Assembly: GCA_965120375.1 (NCBI GenBank) | Contig: CBCPMW010000004.1 | Span: 1 to 51,722 of the forward strand | Origin: CASPLG01 sp965120375 | GTDB lineage: Bacteria; Bacillota; Clostridia; Oscillospirales; Acutalibacteraceae | Direction of reading: 5' to 3' | Length of the DNA stretch: 51,722 nt | In this document: piece by piece, positions 42,214-51,605 of the stretch | How the letters are laid out: each line of letters starts with the position of its first letter | Position numbering within the stretch: the first letter of the stretch is position 1 | The notes under the pieces: model-generated | Told to the model about the DNA's origin: nothing | Databases searched by the model: none | The model's input: only the letters and a program-made list of their open reading frames with translations | Made by a program: the position numbers and the translations under genes

Positions 42214-43308
42214 CTATACATTGAATCTAAAAAGAACGATATCTCCGTCTTGCACTATATAATCCTTTCCTTCAGACCTGACGAGCCCGTTTGTTTTAGC
42301 ATTCGACATGGATCCAGATTCCATAAGTTTGTCAAAACTTACAACTTCGGCTCGTATAAATCCTCTTTCCATATCTGAATGTATTTTTCCGGCAGCTTCA
42401 GCAGCCTTAGTTCCATTTTTTATGGTCCAAGCTCGCGATTCAGATTTTCCGGCTGTTAAAAACGAAATAAGTCCCAAAAGCCTGTAACAAGATGATATTA
42501 TTCTGTCAAGTCCCGACTGATCAAGTCCGATATCACCTAAAAATTCTTTCTTTTCACTTTCATCCATCTCGGAAATTTCAGCTTCCATTTGCGCACATAC
42601 AGGTAGGACCTCAGTTTTTTCAATTTTAGCTATATTTTTTACATCTTCAAAAAGCTTATTTTTAACTTCTCCTGATAAAAAGTCGCCTTCGCTGACATTT
42701 GCAACGTAAATAATTGGTTTTAGAGTTAGTAAAAAATAGTTTTCAGCTGTTTCTTTTTCTTCAGTGGTTAAATCAGCAAACCGAGCCGGCTTTTCTGTTT
42801 CCAAAGTAGAAAGAATTTTTTTACATATCTCTACTTCTTCTTTGAATTTCGGATCACTTTTTGCAGCTTTTTCCAATTTCACAATTCTCTTCTGGATATT
42901 TTCCATATCTGACAAAATAAGTTCCAAATTTATAGTTTCTATATCTCTTCTTGCGTCCACATCCCCGTCTACATGAACAATATTTTTATCACTAAAGCAC
43001 CTTACAACGTGTAAGATAGCATCTACTTCACGGATATTAGCAAGAAATTTATTTCCGAGTCCTTCACCTTTAGAAGCACCTCTAACGAGACCAGCAATAT
43101 CTACAAATTCAATAGTTGCAGGTGTAACTTTTTCAGAATCAAATATTTTTTTTAGTTTATCGAGCCTAGAATCCGGAACAGAAACAACGCCAACATTGGG
43201 ATCTACCGTACAAAAAGGATAATTTGCTGACATTGCTCCGGCATTTGTAATGGCGTTAAACAAAGTGCTTTTACCGACATTTGGAAGACCAACAATACCT
43301 ACTTTCAT
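42214..43308 (-). CDS. ychF: Ribosome-associated ATPase YchF (OLA1 type)
   Basis: A 364-residue Obg-like P-loop protein. G1 is GLPNVGKSTLFNAIT, then NYPFCTVDPNVGVV, DIAGLVRGASKGEGLGNKFL (G3) and a degenerate G4, as expected for the subgroup that prefers ATP. The C-terminal TGS domain ends KDYIVQDGDIVLFRFNV. AGGAAG precedes the ATG. It is a single gene on the minus strand. Confidence 0.96.
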   Translation of the reverse strand: MKVGIVGLPNVGKSTLFNAITNAGAMSANYPFCTVDPNVGVVSVPDSRLDKLKKIFDSEKVTPATIEFVDIAGLVRGASKGEGLGNKFLANIREVDAILHVVRCFSDKNIVHVDGDVDARRDIETINLELILSDMENIQKRIVKLEKAAKSDPKFKEEVEICKKILSTLETEKPARFADLTTEEKETAENYFLLTLKPIIYVANVSEGDFLSGEVKNKLFEDVKNIAKIEKTEVLPVCAQMEAEISEMDESEKKEFLGDIGLDQSGLDRIISSCYRLLGLISFLTAGKSESRAWTIKNGTKAAEAAGKIHSDMERGFIRAEVVSFDKLMESGSMSNAKTNGLVRSEGKDYIVQDGDIVLFRFNV

Positions 43309-43651
43309 ATTACTTCCTTCCTAAAAATAAATTTATCGTATTATATAACCTATAAAAAAAACAATCAATAAAAGAATTTTTTTATTTCGTGTTAAATTTT
43401 GTTGTTTTGAGCTCATAAAGCTACGAGTTTAGAGTTTTTTTATGAGGATCAGTTTTTGATTTTCATAAAAATGGTTATAATTCATAAAATTTTATTTTAA
43501 ATAATACAATTTGTGCTATTTACAAATTATTTTATAGTGATATAATACAAAATATAGGGAATTATCTTGGATTATATATCCAATTTCTCTTCCTAAATAA
43601 AATGATGTTACTTTCATGAGGAGCATCTGATAAAGAAAGGTGGTATGAATT
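43309..43651. other. Divergent region between ychF and the secreted-protein unit
   Basis: The 343 bases hold the plus-strand promoter at 43519-43546, a leader of about 100 bases and a small TTGGAT/ATCCAA hairpin near 43567-43584. No gene was found. Confidence 0.5.
43519..43546 (+). promoter_or_regulatory. Promoter of the phospholipase C unit
   Basis: TTTACA (43519-43524), 16 bases, extended TGaTATAAT (43538-43546). It looks strong and constitutive in form; I saw no PrfA- or VirR-type box. Confidence 0.65.
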
Positions 43652-44392
43652 ATGAGAAAAAGCTTTATTAGTCTAAAGAAAAGTTTATTTTTGGGGTTTG
43701 TTTTTGCTATATTTCTTCTTTCAAAGTATGATGTTTCTGCTTTTGGTGAGCTTACCCATAGATACGTCACTGAAAAAGGAATAGAAATTTTGTTGGATTT
43801 AGGTGAAGAGTATAAAAAATTTTACGACGCGTATGCTATTGAAATGTTGGTGGAGTATTGTATAAGGCCGGACGAGGATGAGGCAGATGGTTTTTACAAG
43901 GATCATTTTTACAACATAGTGACTGGGAAAAATTTTATGGGTGAAAAGAATTCTGCTATGACTAAGTTTGAAGACCACTTTGATTCTGCTTTGGTAGCGT
44001 ACAAGTCAGAGAATCTAGAACTTTGCTGGGAAGAACTTGGAAGATCACTTCATTTCATCGAAGATATGAATACACCAGTGCATTCCGGTTATACAAGTTC
44101 AGTAGATGCCATGAGAAAGTTATATATGCACTCTGCTTTTGAAAAAAGGTGTGTTGACATCCAAGATGCATATATAGTTACCATGAAACAAGAGGAGCTA
44201 GATTATTTTTTAGATAACTCGCTAGAAGAAATTGGTAAAATGTGTTCTAGAATTTCGGGGGACAACTTTTTTGCACTTGAAAAAGGTTACGTACCCGAAG
44301 ACATACTGGGAATGAGTGCTATTATCACTGCGCAAAAAATTGTTGCTGGTGTTCTTTATAAATTTTACCATATGGCAAACCATTTAAATTAA
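43652..44392 (+). CDS. Secreted zinc-dependent phospholipase C homologue
   Basis: A 246-residue exported protein. Its signal peptide ends after VSA (residue 30), so mature protein would begin FGELTH; the family usually begins with Trp. The full set of zinc ligands of clostridial alpha-toxin and Bacillus PC-PLC can be placed: His36, Asp74 (YCIRPDEDE), His85 (KDHFYN), His134 and Asp138 (SLHFIEDMNTPVH), His144, His160 and Glu164 (MHSAFEK). Spacing between them follows the family. There is no C-terminal membrane-binding PLAT domain, so it is PC-PLC-like rather than alpha-toxin-like. AAAGAAAGGTGG precedes the ATG. It leads a three-gene secreted-protein unit. Substrate preference is unknown. Confidence 0.88.
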   Translation: MRKSFISLKKSLFLGFVFAIFLLSKYDVSAFGELTHRYVTEKGIEILLDLGEEYKKFYDAYAIEMLVEYCIRPDEDEADGFYKDHFYNIVTGKNFMGEKNSAMTKFEDHFDSALVAYKSENLELCWEELGRSLHFIEDMNTPVHSGYTSSVDAMRKLYMHSAFEKRCVDIQDAYIVTMKQEELDYFLDNSLEEIGKMCSRISGDNFFALEKGYVPEDILGMSAIITAQKIVAGVLYKFYHMANHLN

Positions 44393-44411
44393 AATTAGGG
44401 GGATGAGAGTT

Positions 44412-44999
44412 ATGAAAACGAAGATTTTAAAAACTTTGGTGTTAGTTTTGTTTCTTTTTTCCGTGTTTTTTTTGGAAAATACAAATGCTGAAACAATTCA
44501 AAGTTATAGTGATCAAGATAGTACAATAGTTGCATCTGATACTGTCCGGAAAGATATAAAAAAAATAGATTATGGAAATGGTCTTGAATATACTCTTACT
44601 ATTGTGTATTTTGCTGAAGATGAAGATTCAACTGAAGAAGATGGAACGACTATTTACACAAGAAGCGTTCAAAGTGACGGAATTTTGAGTCAAAGAAAAG
44701 ACAATAGCATCGAAAATATTTTTGAGCACAGAATGGAAGTAAAATTTACGTATGATAAAAAATCTTTTGTGAAGATAAGTTCGCCGTATGAAGATATTGT
44801 ATGTGAAAAAACTAGATTGATAGATGATAAAAACTGGACTTTTGCTCAAACATGCGAAATTTTGCAAGGACAAAGGTACTGTTTAGTGTCAGAGATGGTT
44901 ACAGCTTATAGAAAATACAAACATGTTGAAAACGGTCATATTGACGTTGCATGTGACATTTTCGGAAGTGTTTTGATAAATTCTAAATTTTCCAGTTAA
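44412..44999 (+). CDS. Secreted protein of unknown function
   Basis: About 195 residues with a signal peptide (KILKTLVLVLFLFSVFFLEN, cut near TNAE). The mature part is beta-rich, acidic, with four Cys, and has no domain I recognise. I choose ATG 44412, with GGGGGATGAG just upstream. It lies 19 bases after the phospholipase gene, in the same unit. It has the same size and layout as the next gene (signal peptide, short acidic linker, F-x-Y strand then Cys), so the two may be distant paralogues. Confidence 0.7.
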   Translation: MKTKILKTLVLVLFLFSVFFLENTNAETIQSYSDQDSTIVASDTVRKDIKKIDYGNGLEYTLTIVYFAEDEDSTEEDGTTIYTRSVQSDGILSQRKDNSIENIFEHRMEVKFTYDKKSFVKISSPYEDIVCEKTRLIDDKNWTFAQTCEILQGQRYCLVSEMVTAYRKYKHVENGHIDVACDIFGSVLINSKFSS

Positions 45000-45037
45000 A
45001 TGTTTAAAACTTATGAAATAGCAAAGGAGTGATAAAT

Positions 45038-45589
45038 ATGAAGAAATGTTTTAAGAGTTTGATTTCAGTTTTTGTTTTAGTTGGAGGTTTGTTTTTAGCT
45101 CCATGTATTTCGGCAGAAACTCAAGAAACCGCTACGACAGTGGATGAAAGGTTAGTAAAAATAGATAGTGAAAAAATAGAAAATACGACTTTATATGGGA
45201 AAAATATAATAAAGAAGGAAACAATTACATGTAAAAAATACGAAAATACAGGTGGAACGGTCAGTAGTCCCTATAAATATGTTGTAGCCAGAATAGATGT
45301 TGCCTACAACGATTTAGAAGGAAATACCATCGCAACTGCCTTTTGTGAATCGATATTTAGATATAATCCAAACTTGGAGCTTTGTAAATGTTTAAGTACA
45401 TCGCATGGAAAGACTTGTTCAGATGAAAAATATTCAATTGAGGTTGAGTGTAGAACTAAGAACCTTTCTCTTGAAGTTGGAGAAAGTTTCTGTAAAATGA
45501 ATTTCTATAAATCTAGATTCAAAAAAGACAAGTCGCATTATATTTTTTCATGCACAAAAGACGGTGAACTTTACAGAAGGCTTGTTTAA
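45038..45589 (+). CDS. Secreted cysteine-rich protein of unknown function
   Basis: About 183 residues with a signal peptide (SLISVFVLVGGLFLAPCISA). The mature part has eight Cys, enough for several disulphides (GKNIIKKETITCKKYENTGG, ELCKCLSTSHGKTCSDEKYS and IEVECRTKN). AAAGGAGTGAT precedes ATG 45038. It is the last gene of the phospholipase unit, with a terminator 20 bases beyond. No family is recognised. A role outside the cell alongside the phospholipase is inferred from co-location only. Confidence 0.7.
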   Translation: MKKCFKSLISVFVLVGGLFLAPCISAETQETATTVDERLVKIDSEKIENTTLYGKNIIKKETITCKKYENTGGTVSSPYKYVVARIDVAYNDLEGNTIATAFCESIFRYNPNLELCKCLSTSHGKTCSDEKYSIEVECRTKNLSLEVGESFCKMNFYKSRFKKDKSHYIFSCTKDGELYRRLV

Positions 45590-45609
45590 AAGTTTTTTGA
45601 AAATAAGAG

Positions 45610-45666
45610 TAACTCTGGAAGAGACAAGCAAATTGAAGATTTGTGCCATCTCCAGGGTTATTTTTT
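45610..45666 (+). terminator. Terminator of the secreted-protein unit
   Basis: A 10-bp stem with one G-U pair (45610-45619 with 45651-45660), a second small stem inside, and TTTTTT at 45661-45666. Confidence 0.8.
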
Positions 45667-45871
45667 GTCAATTTTAATTTGACAAATTTATCTACTGAAA
45701 GTTAATTTTGCTACAAAATGTTGATTTTTGCACGGACTAAAATTAAAATCTTAACTAGATTTATTTCAAGATGTTGAGTACTTAACCATGGAAAAATTAT
45801 TTTTCAGAAGTATGGTTGTTAGTTTGGTAGAATTGTATTACAATGATAAAAATATTAAAAAGGATTTGGGT

Positions 45872-48478
45872 ATGTTGAAAGCTCTTATTGTAGATGGAAA
45901 TAGTATATTAAACAGGTCATTTTATGGGATAAAACTACTTTCAAACAAAAAAGGACAGCACACAAATGCTATATATGGGTTTTTGACTTCTTTTAACAAA
46001 ATTTATGATCAATATAAACCTGACGCTGTAGCGATTGCTTTTGATATGCCGGGAAGTACCTTTAGAAAATCTATGTTTAGTGACTATAAAGCTAAAAGAA
46101 GAGGAATGCCGGATGAACTTGCCTCTCAGCTGCCGATTTTAAAGGAACTGATTTTAGCTTTAGGATATAAAATAGTCGAATGTCAGGGTTATGAAGCTGA
46201 TGATATTTTGGGGACTCTGTCACATAATTTTCAAAACCAAGGGCATGAAAGCTTGATATATACAGGGGACAGAGATAGCTTTCAGCTTATATCGGATAAA
46301 ATTTTTGTTTATCTTGCTTCAAATAAAAAGGCAGATTCGATAGTTTATGATTCAGAAAAGATAAATGAAATTTACGGCGTATCACCAAAAGATCTTATTG
46401 AAATTAAAGCTTTACAGGGTGATACTTCCGATAATATTCCAGGTGTTAAAGGGATAGGAGAAAAAACAGCTCAGACTTTAATACAAAAATTTAAGAATTT
46501 AGAAGAGATATATGCAAATATTGAAAAACTGGATTTAAAAGAAAATTTGAAAAAAAAGTTAATAGACGGAAAAGAATCGGCTTATATGAGCAGAAAATTA
46601 GGAACAATATATTTAGAAGCGCCTGTAGAGCTTGATATATCTGTGTATAGGCCAAGTAGTATAGATTTTAAAAAGACGAAGGAAATCATGACTGATTTAG
46701 AGTTTTTTTCGCTTATGGAAAAAATGATTTGTGGCGAAAGTTTGAAAAATAGTGAAAGTGACTTTAGTATTTCTGCTGCTAATTTGACAAATGTAAAAGA
46801 TTTTTCTGATTTAATGGAGAAAATCAAGGAAAATGGGAAAGTAAATTTTTTTGCAAAGTTTTCTGATAAAGAGATAAAATTTTCGGTCTTTTCCGGAGAA
46901 TTTGGCGTTTTTTGCGTAAGAAATACTAATGAAAGTTCATTTTTGTTTATTAAACGTGTTCTAGAAAACGAAAAAATAGAAAAATGTGTCTATAATTTTA
47001 AAGAAATTTGTTCCAATTTACAAAAGTGTGGGTTGAAAATAGAAAATGTAACGTTTGACATACTTTTAGCTTCTTACATACTAAACCCATCTTTAGAAAA
47101 TTATGATTTTAATTTTATCGCAAGTGGATATAAGTTTAGTTTTCCGGAAATTTCAAACAAAGAAGATTATGATGATTATGAAATAAACTTGATTAAGTGT
47201 GCTTATGTATCAGATAAATTAGCCAGTAAAATTTCATATGAAATAGAAAAAAATAAGCAAAAAGATTTGCTTTTGAATGTGGAAATTCCGCTCTCGAGGG
47301 TTTTATCTGACATGGAAAAATCTGGTTTTAAGATAGATAGATACGGACTCTTAGAATATAAACAAGTTCTTTCAAATAAAATTAGTGTTTTGCAGGATCA
47401 AATATATAGAGCTATTGGTTTTAAATTTAATATAAGTTCTCCGAAACAGCTAGCTTCTGCACTTTTTGAAAGATTACATTTACCAAAAGGAAAGAAAAGT
47501 AAAACAGGGTACTCTACCGGTGCGAAAGTTTTAGAAAAACTAAAATATTATCATCCATCTATAGATATGATTCTAGAATATAGAACTCTTTCAAAATTAA
47601 AATCTACTTATTGTGATGGACTTGATAAGCTTATTGATGAGAACTCTAGGATACATGCTTATTTTAATCAAACTGAAACGAAGACAGGACGAATTAGCTG
47701 TATTGAACCAAACTTGCAAAATATACCAGTTAGAACTGAAGTTGGACGTGAATTCAGAAAATATTTTTGTGCTAAAGAAAATTTTGTTTTAGTAGATGCT
47801 GATTATTCTCAGATTGAGCTGAGGATTTTAGCACATCTTTCGAAAGATGAGAGTATGATAGAAGCTTTCAGGAATGAAGAGGACATTCATGCTTTAACAG
47901 CTTCTAAAATTTTTGATTTACCAGTTGACATGATAAATTCAGAAGCTAGAAATCGTGCAAAAACTGTAAATTTTGGAGTAATATATGGAATGGGAGCTTT
48001 CTCCTTGTCGCAAGATTTAGGAATATCCAGAAAAGAAGCAGACGAATATATAGACTCCTATTTTAGCAAATATATTGGTGTAAAAAATTATATGGTAAAA
48101 AGTCTTGAAAGTGCAAGAGAAAAGGGATATGTCGAAACTATTTTGCACAGAAGGAGATATTTACCGGAACTTGTTTCTCAAAATTTTAATTTAAGGTCGT
48201 TTGGAGAAAGAGCTGCAAGAAATACACCGGTTCAAGGTTCTGCGGCAGATATTATAAAAATGGCCATGATAAAAGTTCATAAAAGAGTTAAAGAAGAAAA
48301 TTTGAAGGCAAATATGATTTTGCAGATTCACGATGAACTTATATTGGAGACGCATAGAGACGATGAAGAGAGCGTAAAATTGGTTTTAAAAGAAGAAATG
48401 GAAAACGTCATAAAGTTGCTAGTTCCTCTCAAAATAAATATTTCTTCGGGAAGGACATGGTATGATGCGAAAGGGTGA
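45872..48478 (+). CDS. polA: DNA polymerase I
   Basis: An 868-residue repair and Okazaki-processing polymerase. The 5'-nuclease domain begins MLKALIVDGNSILNRSFYGI and has YEADDILGTL and GVKGIGEKTA. The middle 3'-5' exonuclease domain lacks the DxE acidic residues (region about 290-440), so it is probably inactive, as in many Firmicutes. The polymerase domain shows the A motif LVDADYSQIELRILAHLS, the O helix RNRAKTVNFGVIYGMG and the C motif QIHDELILE. ATG 45872 fits the family start; the frame from 45788 adds 28 unlikely residues. The end overlaps rimI. Confidence 0.95.
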   Translation: MLKALIVDGNSILNRSFYGIKLLSNKKGQHTNAIYGFLTSFNKIYDQYKPDAVAIAFDMPGSTFRKSMFSDYKAKRRGMPDELASQLPILKELILALGYKIVECQGYEADDILGTLSHNFQNQGHESLIYTGDRDSFQLISDKIFVYLASNKKADSIVYDSEKINEIYGVSPKDLIEIKALQGDTSDNIPGVKGIGEKTAQTLIQKFKNLEEIYANIEKLDLKENLKKKLIDGKESAYMSRKLGTIYLEAPVELDISVYRPSSIDFKKTKEIMTDLEFFSLMEKMICGESLKNSESDFSISAANLTNVKDFSDLMEKIKENGKVNFFAKFSDKEIKFSVFSGEFGVFCVRNTNESSFLFIKRVLENEKIEKCVYNFKEICSNLQKCGLKIENVTFDILLASYILNPSLENYDFNFIASGYKFSFPEISNKEDYDDYEINLIKCAYVSDKLASKISYEIEKNKQKDLLLNVEIPLSRVLSDMEKSGFKIDRYGLLEYKQVLSNKISVLQDQIYRAIGFKFNISSPKQLASALFERLHLPKGKKSKTGYSTGAKVLEKLKYYHPSIDMILEYRTLSKLKSTYCDGLDKLIDENSRIHAYFNQTETKTGRISCIEPNLQNIPVRTEVGREFRKYFCAKENFVLVDADYSQIELRILAHLSKDESMIEAFRNEEDIHALTASKIFDLPVDMINSEARNRAKTVNFGVIYGMGAFSLSQDLGISRKEADEYIDSYFSKYIGVKNYMVKSLESAREKGYVETILHRRRYLPELVSQNFNLRSFGERAARNTPVQGSAADIIKMAMIKVHKRVKEENLKANMILQIHDELILETHRDDEESVKLVLKEEMENVIKLLVPLKINISSGRTWYDAKG

Positions 48479-48935
48479 TAAGATTTTTATTAGAGATTTT
48501 GATATAAAAGATGTTGATAGAATAGAAGAAATCGAAAAGATATGTTTTTCTGAGCCTTGGTCAAGAGAATCTATTATAGAAAGTTACGAAAGTGAGCTTA
48601 GTTGTTCGGTAATTGCCGAAAAAGATTCTTTACTGGTAGGTTATGCGTGTCTTTATATAATTTCAAAAGAAGCGCATATTTATAGTTTGGCCGTAGATCC
48701 AAAGTTTCAAGGGCAAGGGATTGGGAAAAAGATCCTAGAAGAGGTAATTTCGCGATCTAAGTCCAGTTTAGTAGAATTTATTTTACTTGAAGTAAGGGTT
48801 TCAAACGATATAGCGAGGAATTTTTATGAAAAATATGGATTTAAAGATGTAGGTAAGCGCATAAATTTTTATAAAAAGCCAGATGAAGATGCTATAATTA
48901 TGAAAAAGTATCTTAATTTAAGAGGGGAAATATGA
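48462..48935 (+). CDS. rimI: Ribosomal protein S18 alanine N-acetyltransferase RimI
   Basis: A 157-residue GNAT acetyltransferase. The acetyl-CoA loop is VDPKFQGQGIGKKIL, and ARNFYEKYGFKDVGKRINFY is the typical end. It overlaps polA by 17 bases and tsaD by 4 (ATGA), so the three are translated as a coupled set. In Clostridia rimI often lies beside tsaD. Its usual target is the N-terminus of S18. Confidence 0.93.
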   Translation: MMRKGDKIFIRDFDIKDVDRIEEIEKICFSEPWSRESIIESYESELSCSVIAEKDSLLVGYACLYIISKEAHIYSLAVDPKFQGQGIGKKILEEVISRSKSSLVEFILLEVRVSNDIARNFYEKYGFKDVGKRINFYKKPDEDAIIMKKYLNLRGEI

Positions 48936-49945
48936 ATATTTTAGCAATAGAATCGTCTTGTGACGATACATCTGTGGCGATAGTAAAAGACGGACGAGAA
49001 GTACTTTCAATGAAAACATTTTGTCAGGCAAAAGAACATGAAATTTTTGGTGGAGTTGTTCCAGAAGTTGCATCAAGATGTCATTTGGAATCGATTTCCG
49101 GACTTGTAGATTTAGTTTTTAGTGAATCAAATATTAAAAAGAAAGATATTTCAGCAGTTGCGGTTACTTATGCTCCGGGATTAATAGGTTCGCTTTTAGT
49201 CGGATTAAACTTTGCAAAAGGGATCTCGTTTTCTCTAGGAGTTCCATTTATAGGGGTTAATCACTTAAAAGGACATATTGCTTCAAATTATTTATCATTT
49301 AAAGAACTTACGCCTCCGTTCATTTGTCTTGTGGTTTCTGGAGGGCATACTAGTATTGTAGAAGTGAAAGATTACACAAAAATGAAAGTAGTTGGTAAAA
49401 CTAGAGATGATGCCGCTGGCGAAACTTTCGATAAAGTTGCAAGATGCCTAAACATGCCGTACCCAGGAGGAGTATATTTAGATAAAGCTGCTGAAAAGGG
49501 CGACTGTAGTAAATTTAATTTTCCGATACCAAATGTCAAAGATAGCAAATATGATTTTAGTTTTTCTGGGCTTAAAACATCTGCAATTAGTAAAATTAAT
49601 AGCTTGAACAAAAAAAATATGGATGTCCCGGTCAACGATTTTTCCGCGTCACTAAGAAAATCTATAGTTGAATACTTACTAACAAACCTAAAAAGTGCAG
49701 CCCTGGATTTGGGTTACACAAAAATCGCTTTAGCAGGAGGAGTTTCAGCAAACACTTTGCTTAGGCGAGAGGTGGAAAAAGAATGTAAAATCAGGAACTG
49801 GGACTTTTTTACTCCAGATTTAAAATTTTGTGGCGACAACGCAGCCATGATAGGTTCCCAGGGATACTATGAACTTAAAAGCGGTAAAAAAAGTGAACTA
49901 AACTTAAATGCGGTAGCCAGTATGCCCATAGATGAAAAAATTTAA
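48932..49945 (+). CDS. tsaD: tRNA threonylcarbamoyladenosine transferase TsaD
   Basis: A 337-residue ASKHA-fold enzyme that transfers threonylcarbamoyl to A37 of tRNA, with TsaB and TsaE. ILAIESSCDDTSVAIV, the metal-binding GVNHLKGHI (two His), LVVSGGHTS and GGVSANTLLRRE are all present. tsaB and tsaE are not in the window. It converges with galU, overlapping by four bases. Confidence 0.97.
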   Translation: MNILAIESSCDDTSVAIVKDGREVLSMKTFCQAKEHEIFGGVVPEVASRCHLESISGLVDLVFSESNIKKKDISAVAVTYAPGLIGSLLVGLNFAKGISFSLGVPFIGVNHLKGHIASNYLSFKELTPPFICLVVSGGHTSIVEVKDYTKMKVVGKTRDDAAGETFDKVARCLNMPYPGGVYLDKAAEKGDCSKFNFPIPNVKDSKYDFSFSGLKTSAISKINSLNKKNMDVPVNDFSASLRKSIVEYLLTNLKSAALDLGYTKIALAGGVSANTLLRREVEKECKIRNWDFFTPDLKFCGDNAAMIGSQGYYELKSGKKSELNLNAVASMPIDEKI

Positions 49946-50820
49946 TTTAATATCGATTTTTCACAAAGGTCTTTAAGATAATTTTTAAAATCAGACCCGA
50001 TTTCTGGATGATTTAAGGCTATTTCCACGCTAGCTTGCATAATTCCAAGCTTATTTCCTATATCATAGCGTTTTCCTTCAAAATCGACTGCAATAATAGA
50101 ATCGCGCCTAGCTAAAACTTTCATTGCATCAGTTAGCTGAATCTCTCCACCGTGGCCCGGTAAAGTTTTATCTAAAATATCAAATATTTCAGGAGTTAAG
50201 ACGCATCTCCCAAGTATCGAGTAAAGTGACATAATTCTGTTAGGGGAAGGTTTTTCTATCATATCAGTACATTTTAATATATTTTCACTCAAGTTTTGCA
50301 CCTTAAGAGAACCATAGTTTACAATCTTTTCTTCAGGAACTTGTTTTGCTCCAACAACGCACAAATTATGATCATAAAAGGTATCTATAAGCTGTTTACA
50401 GACGGGGGTTTTGCTGATTATTACGTCGTCGCCATAAAGGACTGCAAAAGGTTCATTTCCGACAAAAGCTTTTGCGCAAGATACAGCATGCCCAAGTCCT
50501 CTTGCTTGTCCTTGCCGTTTAAAATATATATTTGCAAGATGTGATGCAAAAGAAACACTTTCTAATATATCATCTTTTCTGCTTTCTTTTAGTTTTAGTT
50601 CAAGTTCAGGACAATTGTCAAAATGATTTTCGATAATTTCCTTACCTCTGTTTGTTATGATCAAGATGTCGGTAATTCCAGATGCTACAGCTTCTTCAAT
50701 AATATACTGAATAGTCGGCTTGTCTACTATTGGGAACATTTCTTTAGGTAAAGCTTTTGTAGCGGGAAGCACTCGAGTTCCAAAACCAGCTGCTGGTATA
50801 ACTGCTTTTGTTATTTTCAA
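49942..50820 (-). CDS. galU: UTP-glucose-1-phosphate uridylyltransferase
   Basis: A 292-residue nucleotidyltransferase making UDP-glucose. The N-terminal signature AVIPAAGFGTRVLPATKALP and KEMFPIVDKPTIQYIIEEAV is diagnostic; GLGHAVSCAK, FAVLYGDDVI and GRCVLTPEIFDIL follow. The start is TTG 50820, behind a weak GGGGTTGAG site. UDP-glucose would feed glycolipid or wall polymer synthesis, possibly the polymer handled by the LCP protein (inference). Confidence 0.95.
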   Translation of the reverse strand: MKITKAVIPAAGFGTRVLPATKALPKEMFPIVDKPTIQYIIEEAVASGITDILIITNRGKEIIENHFDNCPELELKLKESRKDDILESVSFASHLANIYFKRQGQARGLGHAVSCAKAFVGNEPFAVLYGDDVIISKTPVCKQLIDTFYDHNLCVVGAKQVPEEKIVNYGSLKVQNLSENILKCTDMIEKPSPNRIMSLYSILGRCVLTPEIFDILDKTLPGHGGEIQLTDAMKVLARRDSIIAVDFEGKRYDIGNKLGIMQASVEIALNHPEIGSDFKNYLKDLCEKSILN

Positions 50821-50912
50821 AAGGACTCAACCCCATCAAATTTGATTTTTTCGGGACAATTATACCAAAGTATTTTAACGCATACAACTAAAGTTTTAAA
50901 TTAAAATTCTAT

Positions 50913-50941
50913 TTGACAAATATAAAATAATATGGTATTAT
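50913..50941 (+). promoter_or_regulatory. Promoter of the ComEA-like gene
   Basis: TTGACA (50913-50918), 17 bases, TATTAT (50936-50941), 43 bases before the start. Confidence 0.65.
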
Positions 50942-50984
50942 ATATCATATATATTAATCAATAAATAAGGAAGAATTAATAAAA

Positions 50985-51605
50985 ATGCTTGAAATGTTGA
51001 AAAAATTTAAATCTGATCCTATTACGTCTGTTTTTATGGTTTTGGTTTTGCTAGCGTTAGCCATATTCGGATATTTTAGCTTCTTCAAAAAAGAGTCTAA
51101 AGTTAGCAAAAGTGAAAATTATAGAAATAGAATTTCTAGTAAAACAGTTAAAAATTTCGAAAATATGTTGCCTCAAGAAACTTCATCAGAAGATATTTTG
51201 TCAGAAGGTTCTGAGAAAAATGAGTTGATTGATGATCAAAAAACTTCTGATGAAGATGACTCAGAGGTTGCTAAGAGTAAAGTTGCGAAACAGAAATCTA
51301 CCGAAGAGCCGCGCAAAGAAGACAGTTTTGACGATACTAATAGTAGTAGAAATTTAGGAGATTCAGCGAAAAGTAAAAATATTTCAAAAGAAAAAAGTAA
51401 AGTTGGTAGAGATATAATAAACATAAATACTGCAACCGCGTCGGAAATTGCAGATTCGCTAAGTGGTATAGGTCCGGTTAAATCTAAAGCTATAGTTTCT
51501 TACAGGGAAAAAATGGGAAAATTTTCTACCATAGATGAGATAAAAAATGTAAAAGGAATTGGAGATAAGACTTTTGAGAAAATTCGTGAAAAAATTACGG
51601 TCTAG
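50985..51605 (+). CDS. comEA: ComEA-like membrane-anchored helix-hairpin-helix protein
   Basis: A 206-residue protein. One membrane helix (about 16-34, VFMVLVLLALAIFGYFSFF), a long disordered linker rich in Ser, Lys, Glu and Asp (35-140), and a C-terminal tandem HhH domain: DIININTATASEIADSLSGI, GPVKSKAIVSYREKMGKF and KNVKGIGDKTFEKI. ComEA binds incoming DNA at the cell surface during transformation. The SLBB domain often present in ComEA is missing. comEC is not in view, so a competence role is likely but not certain. AAGGAAG precedes the ATG. Confidence 0.82.
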   Translation: MLEMLKKFKSDPITSVFMVLVLLALAIFGYFSFFKKESKVSKSENYRNRISSKTVKNFENMLPQETSSEDILSEGSEKNELIDDQKTSDEDDSEVAKSKVAKQKSTEEPRKEDSFDDTNSSRNLGDSAKSKNISKEKSKVGRDIININTATASEIADSLSGIGPVKSKAIVSYREKMGKFSTIDEIKNVKGIGDKTFEKIREKITV

